This document shows, piece after piece, positions 47,390 to 58,477 of a stretch of DNA of 64,000 nucleotides. The DNA comes from Opeltia flavorubescens (taxonomy: Eukaryota; Ascomycota; Lecanoromycetes; Teloschistales; Teloschistaceae): positions 957,932 through 1,021,931 of the forward strand of contig KE546968.1 of the NCBI GenBank assembly GCA_000442125.1, in the 5' to 3' direction. The first letter of the stretch is position 1. The number at the start of each line of letters is the position of its first letter. Made by a program: the position numbers and the translations under genes. A model generated the notes under the pieces. It made no database searches. It was not told the origin of the DNA and saw only the letters and a list, made by a program, of their open reading frames with translations.

Positions 47390-48415
47390 GGATTGACGAC
47401 AGCAATATCGAACATTTCATGTCTCAATGATAGGCGAGGGCGTCATGGGTGCTGTGATGAATTGGCGGTACCAGGGTAAAAGGATGTTGCTCTACTGGTG
47501 AGCTTGACTTTGGGTGGATATTTCTTGATGTCTTGTTTTCTTGCACTGCCTTATACCCACATATTTGCATCGTAGCTGTCTACATATTGTAATTCTTTTC
47601 AGGTTCATTGTTAACGTTCTGTCCACTGTAAATCACCGGCCATGAACCCATCGAGATGATAGCCCATGATTTAATGGGGAGGGATTGACACAGTATTTAA
47701 CGCTTGAGACTTTGTTTTGTGGATGATACCTACCAGCTGAAGGCGGAATGAGATTAGGAGACGGCCCGAAACCCAATTGCCAGATAAAACCCGAGGGTCT
47801 ACTTGACAACTTCACATTGACAAACGGCGTTTTGTCGCAACGTAGGTCATTCAGAGAGGCTATATGTACGATCAGAGGCATCTCTCCAAATCTCATTGGG
47901 ATCGGGGGATTTCTTCCGGAAGCTCGTAACCCCGCGTGCCGGCGCTTCTTCCAATGCAAGATATCGATCTGATCCAACAGCATACTTCACGCCAACGCAG
48001 GAGATTCACAAGCTTCTGCATATAGGGCTTAGAAGGCATCTATATACTCTAGCCATCATGCAGCTAGGACGACGAAGGCGCGGAAGGATCGCTATCAACG
48101 CGGCTCGCGGTGACCTCTTGGTGTCTAATTGGCCAATTGCTGCCGCCAGGATTCTGATCTTTCAGTCCATAGCTGTTACCAGGGCGGATATCACATATTC
48201 CGTTCCGGATGCAGTAGTTTGGAGATATTTGAGATAGCAGTACTAGGCAGGTACGCACTGACTGAATGATGTCTCTTTACTATAAGAGAAGCTCAGCCAA
48301 TGTCTTCTACATTGTGCTCCTCATCGTGCCCTTTCCTCGCTTCTCTTCCTCGCTCCATTTTCCCGCTACATAGGCTCTGTTCTACCAGTAGGTCTGTAGA
48401 AGTTTTCAATTCAAG
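47390..48415. other. intergenic, SH3 protein to aldo-keto reductase
   Basis: About 1 kb between two plus-strand genes. Overlapping short frames on both strands around 47,630-48,260 show no conserved protein block. It should contain one 3' UTR and the reductase promoter. Confidence 0.5.
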
Positions 48416-49677
48416 ATGCAAGCAGCTCCAGAGCCAAAGTCCGCCTTGGGTCGGTACCGACTACTGGCTCCCTCTGCGGCAATCAAAGTCAGCCCTCTTG
48501 CTCTCGGTACTATGAATTTTGGAGATGCTTGGTATGGTGGCAACAACAGTTTTCCATGGCTCCTCATATTGTGCAGTACTAAATGCCCTTACGCAGGGCT
48601 GCTTTGATGGGAGCAATGGACAAACAAACGGTTTTCCAGGTCCTCGATTTCTACAAAGACCAAGGCGGTAACTTCATCGACGCAGCAAATACGTACCAGA
48701 ACGAGCAATCCGAGATCTGGATCGGCGAATGGATGGCCTCCAAGCCCGGCCTGCGGGACCAAATGGTCATAGCGACAAAATACGGCTTCGGCTACGAAAT
48801 TTACAAAGGCTTCGATGGAATCATCCACGCCAATACGACTGGCAATGGTACCAAGAGCCTCAATCTCAGCCTCGAAGCTAGCTTGAAGAAGCTCCAGACT
48901 CATTACGTCGATATCATGTTCGTCCATTGGTGGGATTTCACCACCAGTATCCCAGAACTCATGCACTCCCTCAACACTGTCTGTGACCAAGGCAAAGTCC
49001 TCTACCTCGGTATCAGTGATACTCCTGCCTGGGTTGTCGCCAAGGCAAACGAGTACGCTCGCGGGCACGGACTCCGCCAATTCGTCGTCTACGAAGGCCG
49101 CTGGAGCGCCGCGCACCGCGACTTTGAACGCGATATCATTTCCATGTGTGCAGCGGAGGGTATGGGAATCATGCCCTGGGGTCCACTCGGTGGTGGGAAC
49201 TTCAAAACCGAAGAACAACGTGCCGCTGCTTCGGGCCAGGGGAGGAATATGGCACCCCCTAGGGAGAAAGACATCAAAGTCAGCGCCGTATTGGAGAAGA
49301 TTGCGAAGCGAAAAAAGACGGCACTTACGACCGTCGCCTTGGCGTATGTGTTGCACAAAGCTCCCTATGTATTTCCCATTGTGGGAGGGAGGAAGATTGA
49401 GCATCTGAAGGGGAATATCGAAGCGTTGAGTTTGGCGTTGAGTCCGGAGGAGATGGAGGAGATTGAAGGCGCGGTAGAGTTTGACCCTGGTTTTCCTTTG
49501 AATTTCATTAGTCCGATGGCAAAGAGTGGAGCGAAAGGGCCAGGGGATGTGGTGTTTACGGATATGAGTGGGAAGTTCGATTATGTGGAGGGGCCTTTTG
49601 TGAGTTTTCCCCCTTTTTCCCTTTCCTTTTCCTTTGCCTTTTCGCTTTTCTCTTTCACTTTTAGTGCGAATACATGA
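48416..49677 (+). CDS. aldo-keto reductase, aryl-alcohol dehydrogenase / norsolorinic acid reductase type
   Basis: Exons are 48416-48531 and 48597-49677, about 398 aa; the splice restores [18 protein letters not shown]. It is a cytosolic NADPH-dependent TIM-barrel reductase of the AKR9-like group, whose members reduce aromatic aldehydes or norsolorinic acid. The catalytic tetrad is present: Asp67 (FIDAANTY), Tyr72, Lys100 (VIATKYG) and His149 (FVHWWD). Cofactor-site blocks such as [12 protein letters not shown] and [19 protein letters not shown] are also seen. The last 20 or so residues are low-complexity Phe/Ser and may be an unspliced intron (donor GTGAGT at 49,600, acceptor near 49,662), so the C terminus is unsure. 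No secondary-metabolite neighbours are seen, so substrate is open. Confidence 0.9.
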
Positions 49678-50120
49678 TATGATTAGGGAGGTGAATGNTG
49701 ATAAACTTATAGCCTATTCGACCCCATTAACGGTCCATGCATCGTTAGTATACACCAGATCTATGTACATAGTTCGCAGGGTATATAATGCAACGAGGTT
49801 GGAAATTCAGCATGGTTTATTACGGTGATGGATGTACTCTTCATTTTCCGTCGCTGAAAAGTAACGCCAATTTCTGTCCGACTTCATCTCTACATACATC
49901 CTACGTCTTATCGAGTAAAGGTGCTGTGCGTCGACATGCTGTCGGCGATCCCGTTGGAGGCTTTACCACCACCGCGAGACATACTCAATACCTTATTCAT
50001 CCCCTACCCTTCAATTCAGTCTTCACCAATGTCATCCAAGGAGCACATTGACCAGGTCAGGGAGCTATACACCCATTCTCGCACAAATATTTTCAATTTT
50101 TTAATTTTCCTCATCTCGAT
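49678..50120. other. convergent 3' flanks of reductase and CCT1
   Basis: This stretch should hold the two 3' UTRs. It includes one N at 49,697 and pyrimidine-rich tracts near the CCT1 end. No gene is seen. Confidence 0.5.
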
Positions 50121-52104
50121 CTACATCATTCCCCCATGCGGATCCCCTTCCCCTCCCCTCTTCTCCGGATCCAACTTGATCAACGTATCTATCCTCATGA
50201 TCGCAATACATGCCTCCACCGCACTCTTCAACTGCCTTACTTTGCTCATACTCGGTTCCATCACCCCCATCTTCACCATATCCACCACTTTTCCCCTCCC
50301 CAAATCCAACCCGTAATTCTTGTACCCTCTCCTCTTCGCTATGAGTTTTTCTTCCTTCGAAGGTTCCTGCTGCGCCGAAGATCCTCTCTGTGGTTTTTGC
50401 GGCGAGGACGGAGGACCTTGTGTCGTGCCCTCATCTGATAATCGTTGGGAAGAGGCATGGTAAGATCGTAATTGCGCGACAAGTTCCGAACTATCTTTTG
50501 CGGCATTTGTGGCTAGTGTTTTGGGTATGACGAGTAATGTCTGCGCAAACTCGCCGATCGCAAGTTGTTCTCTGCTTCCGACGCTCAAGGCGAATTCTTC
50601 GAGGTAGATGTGTAATGCCGTCTCCACCGCGCCGCCGCCAGGGACGATAGAGCCGGATTCAAGGGTGCGTTTGACGGCAGAGAGGGAGTCGTGGACCGAG
50701 CGTTCCATTTCGTCGAGTTGGAAATCGTTACTTCCGCGGAGGATGATGGAAGCGGAGCTGAATGCTTTGGTCCCTTTGACGAGGATGCATTCATCATCTG
50801 AAATACGTTCCTGCACTACTTCCTCTGCGTGACCAAGATTCGCCGTCTCGAATTTCTCATCACCGTTCAGGTCACTCAGGGACGAGATCAATGTAGCTCC
50901 CGTAGCCTTCGCTATGCGTCGCAGATCTTCCTTCTTCGCACGGCGAACGCCCATGGCGCCTTTTTCTATGAACAATTTGAGGACGAGGTCATCGATGCCT
51001 TTGGTGGTGAAGATTACGTTGGCGCCGGATTTCAGGATCATGGCAACGCGTTCTGTGACGATTGAGGCCTCACGGGCGCGGATCTGCTCTAGTTGTGAAG
51101 GGTCATCGATGGTGATGTTGACGCCGAGTTTCATTCGTTCCTTTTGCAGATTCATATCAAGGACAGCGATCTTGGCGTCGGTAATACGAGTCTTCATGGC
51201 TTGGGAGGCTACGGTACAGTTAAGAGCATAGCCTTTAACGAGTATGGATTCGGTAGCGGAGGCGCCGTGAGCTTTAAGAACGTTGACTGCTTTGACGGGG
51301 TATTTTGTCTCGCCGCGATTGTTGGTCGTCTTTACGGATTGCATAGCATCGACAACCATGTTGGAGAAAAAGTCGCTGTCGGAACCAATAATTTTAGAAG
51401 ACATGGAGGTTTTGGCGATGTTGATGAGTGATTCTCGGCCGAGAGCTTCGACTTTGGTGCTAATGTTTTCGGCCATGTACTTGACTGCTTCACGGAGAGC
51501 TAGCCTGTATCCTGTGATGATGGTGGTTGGGTGTATTCGATTTTTCATAAGTTCGTTGGCGCGGCGAAGTAATTCTGCTGCTATAATGACCACTGATGTT
51601 GTGCCATCTCCAACCTGAGATATTGGTAAGCATCAATCAATTGATCTAGATGTTTCGTGGCTTCCAACCTCCCGATCTTGTTGCTGGGCCAAATCGACCA
51701 GTATTCTCCCAGCTGGATGCTCGACTTCGAGGAGACTCAATATTGTTGCTCCGTCATTTGTCACCGTGACTTCCTAGCGCTCTTCAGCTCTTTCACCCTG
51801 TACAATCCATTGAATGCTCTCATACCCCAATATCATCCACCATCATCTTGTCCAGGCCGGATGGCCCGAATGAGCTTTTGACAACATTGGCGATAGCCTG
51901 AGTTGCGAGGACTATACAAGTGTCAATGAAGGCATTTTAGTCATTAGGCATTGATCAATACCATTCTGATCTCTTATATCGGCTCCGCTAATTTTCTGAC
52001 CACCGAGAACTACGCAATTATTAATTTTGCAGTAAGATAAATTTAGAATCCAATATCTCACAAAGTGTTCCCGCGTTACGAGGTTGTTCGAATATGCCAG
52101 CCAT
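50121..52104 (-). CDS. cct1: chaperonin TRiC/CCT subunit alpha
   Basis: Five exons, 52062-52104, 51962-52009, 51826-51911, 51669-51773 and 50121-51614, give 591 aa. CCT1 is one of eight paralogous subunits of the cytosolic chaperonin ring that folds actin, tubulin and WD40 proteins. The first exon encodes only [14 protein letters not shown], and the junctions restore [56 protein letters not shown] and [25 protein letters not shown]-site motifs GDGTTSVV (96-103), NDGAT and VPGGGAVE (about 419) are intact. [15 protein letters not shown] and the [21 protein letters not shown] region are specific for the alpha subunit. Relative to other CCT1 proteins there is an insert of about 30-35 residues near 487-521, rich in Gln, Ser, Pro and Lys. 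Confidence 0.95.
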
Positions 52105-53732
52105 GTTGTAGGGAACTCCAAACCAAAACCTATTGATCTTAAACTTAATTCAAGACGCGCTTGACCCTCGGTCTTAGCCCAGGCTATGAAGTTGCGTACC
52201 ATCGGTAGTAGCTCTTATCGATAACGATTTGCGTACCGTGCTTGACCGTGGCACCCCTTGTTTGTCAAAGCCGTATCAAAGTAAATACTTGGCGGCCATC
52301 AATAATCATCATGATCACCAAGCCATGCCATCGGTCAGAGCGATATTTCAAGAAATCCCAACCCAATTACGCAATGCAGAAGCTTCTGCTCCCAGACAGC
52401 TCCTTGGGGCAAAAGTCAATTATTGCCTGAAAGGTTCAAAAAAGATATGGATATATCTTTATGTATTTTTATATTTCCATATAATTCAACGTGAGCGCAT
52501 GAGTCAGCTGTTCAATTAAGTAATCTAATACTGGCAGAAGAATTTCACCATCAGATTCACATGAAATTCGGGAGGTTCCTGATGCACATACTGTTTCTTT
52601 CTCTATCCCACCCCTTGCTATGGCACTAAAAATAGGGGCTACCACGACTATCTCGCCTTCGTCTCATTCTTTATCTACTATACAGGCTCGTAGTCTACAA
52701 TGTTACCGGATTATCAGACATGTATTTAAGGCTACCGGAAAATCGATCTATCGATATAGTCCTCTTGGAAGCTCCCTGAACAAGAAGNACAGAGGGTGTG
52801 CGCCAAGCTTTTTGATGCCATGAGTAGCAGGGGATGGGATACACGCAGATGCTACTATTATACCCAGTATATCCGCTATGAAATGTCTGACCTAGGGCCG
52901 AGTCCTGCTCTCTGTCCTCGTACCGCCGTCTGATGATTCTGACGAGGTTGCTTAAGGTATGATTGAGATATCGAGCTGCATCTAAGACGATGTATTGGAT
53001 CATTCGGTGAGAAAACAATATTTGGTATCAAATTAAAGGACTTTCGCATTTCTTCCGTGTAGTAAACGCAAGTTATCTTGATTATGGATATATCGGCAGT
53101 GCACAGAAAGGACTGCCTATATACAAAATGGCTGTTCTTAAAGTCTGTACCTGGAGGAGTATCAAGAATCTGTCAGGCAACTTGAACCGGTCTGAGCGTC
53201 AAAGGGCCGTATCGATCGGTCGTCATGATCGGCAAGGACAGCCAAACTAGCTGAGATGATATGTCGAAATATTGTCTCAACAGGCGATAGCATTTAATAC
53301 CGCCATCGGCTTGACAAGTTGGTGATGTTTGCAACAAATGTCAAGAGCCTAGGTAGGCTCGCGTGTTATGACGCTTGAGAGATTCTTTGAAGTGACAGAC
53401 CTCTTCAACTTCTGCCCGAGTATATCATTTCCTTCTTGATGAGGTAACAGACGCAATGTCCTGCTGCTTTCACCCTATCGGGAAGAGGCAATCAAGTAGT
53501 GGGTCCTTGGTCAACCATCTGAGAACTCTGTGTCGTGCTGAAGGAATAAGCGAGTAACCGGCCGTTAGATCAGCGTAATCTCGGTACTAAAGAAGGCATG
53601 ATACGACCATGCAATAATATCTCTGTGGTGGGCCCTGCGACTGATTTCCTCGATTTCCTGCCAGTGTACTCGAATTTGGCGCGTATCCGCTACTGTGCTG
53701 AGAAGGATAAAGATGAAGGGTACATATCGCAT
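52105..53732. other. intergenic, CCT1 promoter and MDV1 3' flank
   Basis: At 1.6 kb this is the longest gene-free stretch right of the island. Composition is normal with no RIP signature. The first few hundred bases are the CCT1 promoter and the last few hundred the MDV1 3' UTR. Small overlapping frames have no recognisable product, and I find no tRNA or 5S rRNA motif. One N lies at 52,788. Confidence 0.5.
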
Positions 53733-55847
53733 TCAGCATGTCCAAACACCCACCATGCCGTCCTTGCGGCCCTCCGTAAGGAAGCCATCCTTGATATTTA
53801 CCTTCTCGACGACTGCTGCCCTTTGCCCGTTCTCTTCTGAGACGAGGCCTGCACCACAGTCCCAATGCCGACCGTCAGTCTTGTCATAGATTTTCACGAC
53901 GTTTTCTCCAGCAGCAGCAACAATTCGCCTCGAATCAAACATCATGCTTGTGACAGGGTTGTCGTAAGCATATGCGTCGTAGATAGAACCTGTCCGAAGA
54001 TCCCAAATCTGCAAAACGAAAATCATGATTAACGAATGAATTACCGCAGACATAGTTCGCGTCGACTTACCCTTATACTTCGATCCAAACTCCCAGTGAC
54101 CAGATGGACATCATCAAATTGTACACATGTTACTGGACCCGTATGACCGACAAGACTTCGGTGCACCTGACCGCTCCTAAGATCCCAAAGACGAACCATT
54201 CCATCTGCAGTTCCACAGGCAAGTGCCGCATCAAAGCATTGAAGTGCTCCAACGAAGTCCGCAGAGGCATCGGGTAATCGCCCAGTAGCCCGCCACTGCC
54301 CGTCGCTCGAATTCATAGTCGCAGATGCCTGAGCCGCTGCCCAAAGGACGTCAAGAGTCTGTACACATCTTCCTTTCACCAAGTCCCACTGCCTTAATGT
54401 CTTATCCGCAGATCCCGATACAAGAGTGTCACCTCGGAAATGGAGGGCCGTTACCTCATCAACGTGGGCCTCGAGGGAGAACAGCGGGCAATCTTGCATG
54501 CTTGAAGGGTGCGGCGGTGGGGGATCGTCCTCAGTGCTCTCCCTCTCTCCTTCATTATCTTCCTTCGTGAATCTGTTCTCTCGAGGGGCATAGTCGGCTT
54601 TGCTGAGATCCCATAGTCGAATAGAGGCATCCATCGACCCTGTAGCGACGATACTGTCCTCCACTTGCAGACAACGCACCGAAGCATGATGACCCTCTAG
54701 AAGACCAATACACCTTCCGAGATTCAAATCCCATACTCTTACAGTGTCATCGAGGGCGGAGGTAACCATGGTGCCGAATGGTACATCAAAGTCCAAGGCC
54801 GTGATCATGTCATTATGCGCCTGTACCTCCCTAATAGTAGATCCTGGCTCGAAATGCTCATGTCGTATCGGTATGGATTTCCGCCGCGTTGGCTTTTGTC
54901 GTCTACTGCTCCTTGGGGACGGCAGCTTGTTATATATAGAGGCGGACATGAAAGATTCATTCATTGCTTGGACCTCATGATCAGAAGCAGAGTCTTCAAC
55001 ATCTAATTCCGTGGCAGGTGTTGCTGGATCGCCTAGAGTAGTCGCCTCATCAAGTTCGTCTACCATCTCTTCGATCTGGCTATCTAGCTCTAGTAAGCCT
55101 TGTTCGGCCTGGAGTTCATCCTGCTCAATGTCCCCCAGACGGTCCAGCACAATCTTCCGCATGCTGTTAAGATTCGAAATCTTATTATCAATCTCGCGAA
55201 TCTCTGCCGAGCACATATTCTTGCGGATCGACATCATCTCCAGACCATGATTTGCCTTTTCTCGATCCTTTCTTAGCTTAACTAGAGATGCAGGTTCTTC
55301 AGGTGCTTGCTGGCCTGACTCTAGTAGTTTCTGCGTCCTGGAAGGCAACCGACGATGGCCCTTGGTTTTTTGATCATCATTGCCCTCGGGTGATTCAGGT
55401 ATGGTAGCCTGGAATCCTTGGAATAGTGAATAGACATTGTCGTTCTCGGGAAGATTCCTAAGTATATCGTCCGGAAGGAACGTAAGAGCTCGATGCTGTA
55501 TTTCCGAGGTTGAGAGCTTTGAGCGTACCAGCTCGGTTGGGGATGCTTTAGCATAGGAGAAGACTCTTTGCTGTATGCCAGGCCTGCGAAGCTCCTTGTG
55601 CAATCCGCTCATGGCATGCTTGTAATGGGCGTTGTTACTAGGGTCGCCCAAAGGTCCCATTAGGTGACTTGCAGTAGTGGTGACCTTGCGTCCAAAGGCC
55701 TCAATCTGCCTCGTCTGCGATCCTTTAGCAAGTAGATGGAGGATGCTTTGAATTTCGGCTTACTGTGAGCCCTGTTCCCAGGAGGGAATCGTCACCCGAT
55801 GTTCCGCTACGTCGACGATCTGTTCCGGAGCCATTGCGGCTTGCCAT
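53733..55847 (-). CDS. mdv1: mitochondrial division protein Mdv1, WD40 adaptor
   Basis: Exons are 55764-55847, 54071-55714 and 53733-54008, giving 667 aa. Mdv1 links the outer-membrane receptor Fis1 to the dynamin Dnm1 during mitochondrial fission. The short first exon ([15 protein letters not shown], ending GTGLT) joins [21 protein letters not shown], the usual N-terminal extension. A helical N-terminal region is followed by a coiled coil at about 168-253 ([20 protein letters not shown] and on), then a basic linker and a WD40 propeller from about 325 to the end with repeats such as [63 protein letters not shown] and [12 protein letters not shown]. The last intron falls inside a WD repeat (LDRSIR-IWDLRT). 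Confidence 0.92.
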
Positions 55848-56232
55848 TAATTACAAATAGGTATTCAACGTGCAATTTATGAGGTCAGCGAGACATAGTC
55901 AATGTCTCAAATACTTCGAGGTAAGGCACTAGTACAGACGGAGTGATGCATCCCGCTGGTGCCGCGTCCGCGTGGTGGAACGTAGCGGCGTATCCCTGTT
56001 GAAGATCCCCGAGATCTGGAAATCTCGAAGTGAATGGGAACCGTCATCCTGTGGCTGACTTCTCTCCGTAAGCTGACATTAGTGATCCCCATACATTCAT
56101 AAGTATTTGAAAATCTCAAGGTTTCTGTTTCATAATATGTAATAAGTAACAAGCATCGTGTTGGTTCTGAATATCAGGGCATAAAGAGTCTGTTGTTGCT
56201 CGAAAGTCTATTACTGCTCGGTTTTATTAGCA
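55848..56232. other. bidirectional promoter MDV1 / chorismate mutase
   Basis: The 385 bp separate two divergent start codons. Short frames here have no recognisable product and no RNA gene was found. Confidence 0.5.
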
Positions 56233-57138
56233 ATGGATGCAGCGATTGATCTGTCTGACGCTTCAAAAGCGCTCGACTTAGATAATATACGCTTTCAATT
56301 GATGTGAGATGGTCGGCAAGTCGAGTCACCGCAGGTCTGACTAGTATGTCAGACGTCTTGAGGATACTATCACATTTCACTTGATCGAACGGGTACAATT
56401 CCCTCTGAACCCGACCATATACAAAGCAGGAGGTGTCAAGATACCACAGAGTGACCTGAGTCTGTTTGATTGGATGCTGCGTGAGCAGGAAAGTCTACAG
56501 TCGCTAGTCCGTCGCTACCAATCGCCGGATGAATATCCCTTTTTTCCTGATGCCCTGCAAGCACCAATTCTGCAGCCTCTGCATTACCCTCAAATCCTCC
56601 ACCCGAACAGCGTGGATGTCAACAAGAAGTTGAAGGAGAAATACATTGGAGTAATCTTACCGAATGTATGTGGCAAATTCGAAAGAGAAGACCGCGGAGA
56701 GACAGAAGAGAACTATGGGTCTGCTGCTACCTGCGACGTCGCGCTGTTGCAAGCCCTCTCACGGCGGATCCACTTTGGTAAATTTGTTGCCGAGTCGAAG
56801 TTCCGGCAGGAGACCGAGCGCTTTGTTCAATTGATTCGGGCCAATGATAGGGAGGGCATTGGGGCGGCGATTACCAATGAAGTGGTCGAAAAGAAGGTGC
56901 TTGAAAGATTAGGACTGAAGGCGAAAACGTACGGGACAGACCCGAGCGTAGGTTATGGCGCTGAAGGGAAGATCGACGTGGACGCTGTCGTGGAAATGTA
57001 CAAAGTAAGCATTAGCTCCACCAAGTTAATCATGGTAAGATTCGGCTTACGTTCTAGGAAACCGTCATACCTCTTACAAAAGTGATTGAGGTCGAATATC
57101 TGATGCAGCGGCTGGAAGGAACCTCATGGAAACAGTAA
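56233..57138 (+). CDS. aro7: chorismate mutase
   Basis: Exons are 56233-56303, 56353-57004 and 57058-57138, giving 267 aa, close to yeast Aro7. The enzyme converts chorismate to prephenate, the first committed step to Phe and Tyr. Junctions restore [24 protein letters not shown] and [23 protein letters not shown]. Arg20 in NIRFQL corresponds to the active-site Arg of the yeast enzyme. Other hallmarks are [34 protein letters not shown] and the C-terminal VIPLTK helix linked to allosteric control by Trp and Tyr in yeast. The gene converges on BCP1, with 73 bp between stop codons. Confidence 0.95.
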
Positions 57139-57211
57139 GGTGATGGTACTTGGTCTGGTTAAGTGCCTCAAAGATCGAAGCGTTCTGGTGTAGGTTATAC
57201 GGCCAGAAGTG

Positions 57212-58234
57212 TCATGACTCGTCCATGGTAGCATCAGGAAGCGTTGGCTGGGAAGAAAACTCAGTCTCCATATCCTTGACGGCGGACCCGAATTTGGAAG
57301 CTTCAATCAAGATTAAATGACCACGTTGTTTAATACCAAAATCATGAAAGGTGCTTTTAGAGCCCGATTCACCCTGCGCTGACTGCTTGATGTAGTCGAA
57401 ACTACCGAAATGTGTAGCGTGACGCTCCAGTACCTCGTCTTCCGGATGGAAATAATACATGCTCTTGCCTTCGTCGATACCTTGCTTTGCTTTTGGCTTC
57501 ATTTTCTTCTTGGGTCGGTTTGTGTCCTCGTTGAGCAACGATGGAATCGCAAGATAGGTTTTCGATACAATCAAGTAATGAGTGAACGTATATGGCTCTT
57601 TGTCCTCTATGGCCCAGGAGATCTCCTCCAGAAGCATCCGGTACATCGGCGGTATAAGTTCGGTTGCGATGTTGACCCAGCGTTCGGTCAAAATTAGTCC
57701 GAGCTTGGAAGAACTTTCCGGTTTCAGCAAATTTTTCATAGGCGATAGCCGTGGGTCTGTTTCGACTCGGTTTCGTAAGTAGTTGGTTAGATCCTTGATC
57801 ACAGGCTTGTCCTGAGTGTTGTCAGCTACAAGCACTGCTAGCCTTCGGGAACGTTGCCATACTTTATGCTCTTCTAGATTAAGTATTGTCATGAATGCAT
57901 GAGGATCACTCTCATTGCCCTCCGTTTTGATCGTAGAGCCAAGTAATGGTTGAGCCAAGATCAGATCTGCAATTGCGCCGAGATGGAAAGAAGGTGCATC
58001 AACATCGAATAGTTGGCGCAACAGCCTCTTGAAACCTTCAAAGTCCCATGGTTTCTGCGGATCAAAAAACTCGAACTCCTGTCGAACCTCACTGAATTCC
58101 TAGTAAAAGATGAGCTCGATTATTCGCTTGCAGGGGTCACTTACATCGTCTTCACTGCTGCTCTCCCCTGATATGATCCCTTCTTCAGAATCTTGCTCAG
58201 ACGCAATGTCATCAAAAGCCTTGCGCTTCGCCAT
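57212..58234 (-). CDS. bcp1: Bcp1 (BCCIP-family) nuclear protein
   Basis: Exons are 58145-58234 and 57212-58099, giving 325 aa; the splice restores SSEDD-EFSEVRQEFEFFDP. Yeast Bcp1 is a chaperone for ribosomal protein Rpl23 and supports nuclear export of Mss4; animal BCCIP binds BRCA2 and p21. An acidic N terminus (SEQDSEEGIISGESSSEDD) precedes the conserved domain with FFDPQKPWDFEGFKRLLRQLF, LGSTIKTEG, ERWVNIATELIPPMYRMLLEEI and, near the C terminus, YYFHPEDEVLERHA. A basic KKKMKPKAKQ patch in the middle may serve nuclear localisation. It is divergent from GUA1. Confidence 0.92.
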
Positions 58235-58477
58235 TACTCCTTTTGAAAATGAAGCTTTGGCTTTAAAAGTACTTGTGATGGACGAAGGAAATATTCGGCA
58301 AGGAAATGATTTCATGCATATTAATATATGCAGCCTTAGCCGAACCGATAAGATATGTTCCCGTTAGTGTAATCACCGGATATCTTGACCAATTTTTGTG
58401 ACTTTTGTTCTTGCTTGTTAACGGTGTGTTTGCGCCGCGGACATCTTGTGCCAAGGAAGGCAAGAGCTGCAGGCGAG
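58235..58477. promoter_or_regulatory. bidirectional promoter BCP1 / GUA1
   Basis: The two divergent ATGs are 243 bp apart, so both genes must draw on this segment. No TATA box or known motif stands out. Confidence 0.55.

Noticed and set aside
48589-49404. 271-codon frame antisense to the aldo-keto reductase
   Set aside because: The reductase on the plus strand has full catalytic residues; the antisense frame is a codon-bias shadow.
53587-53865. 92-codon minus-strand frame at the 3' end of MDV1
   Set aside because: It overlaps the last MDV1 exon out of frame and resembles nothing known.
55907-56152. Possible tRNA or small protein in the MDV1/ARO7 gap
   Set aside because: No box B, no cloverleaf and no conserved protein block could be found on either strand.
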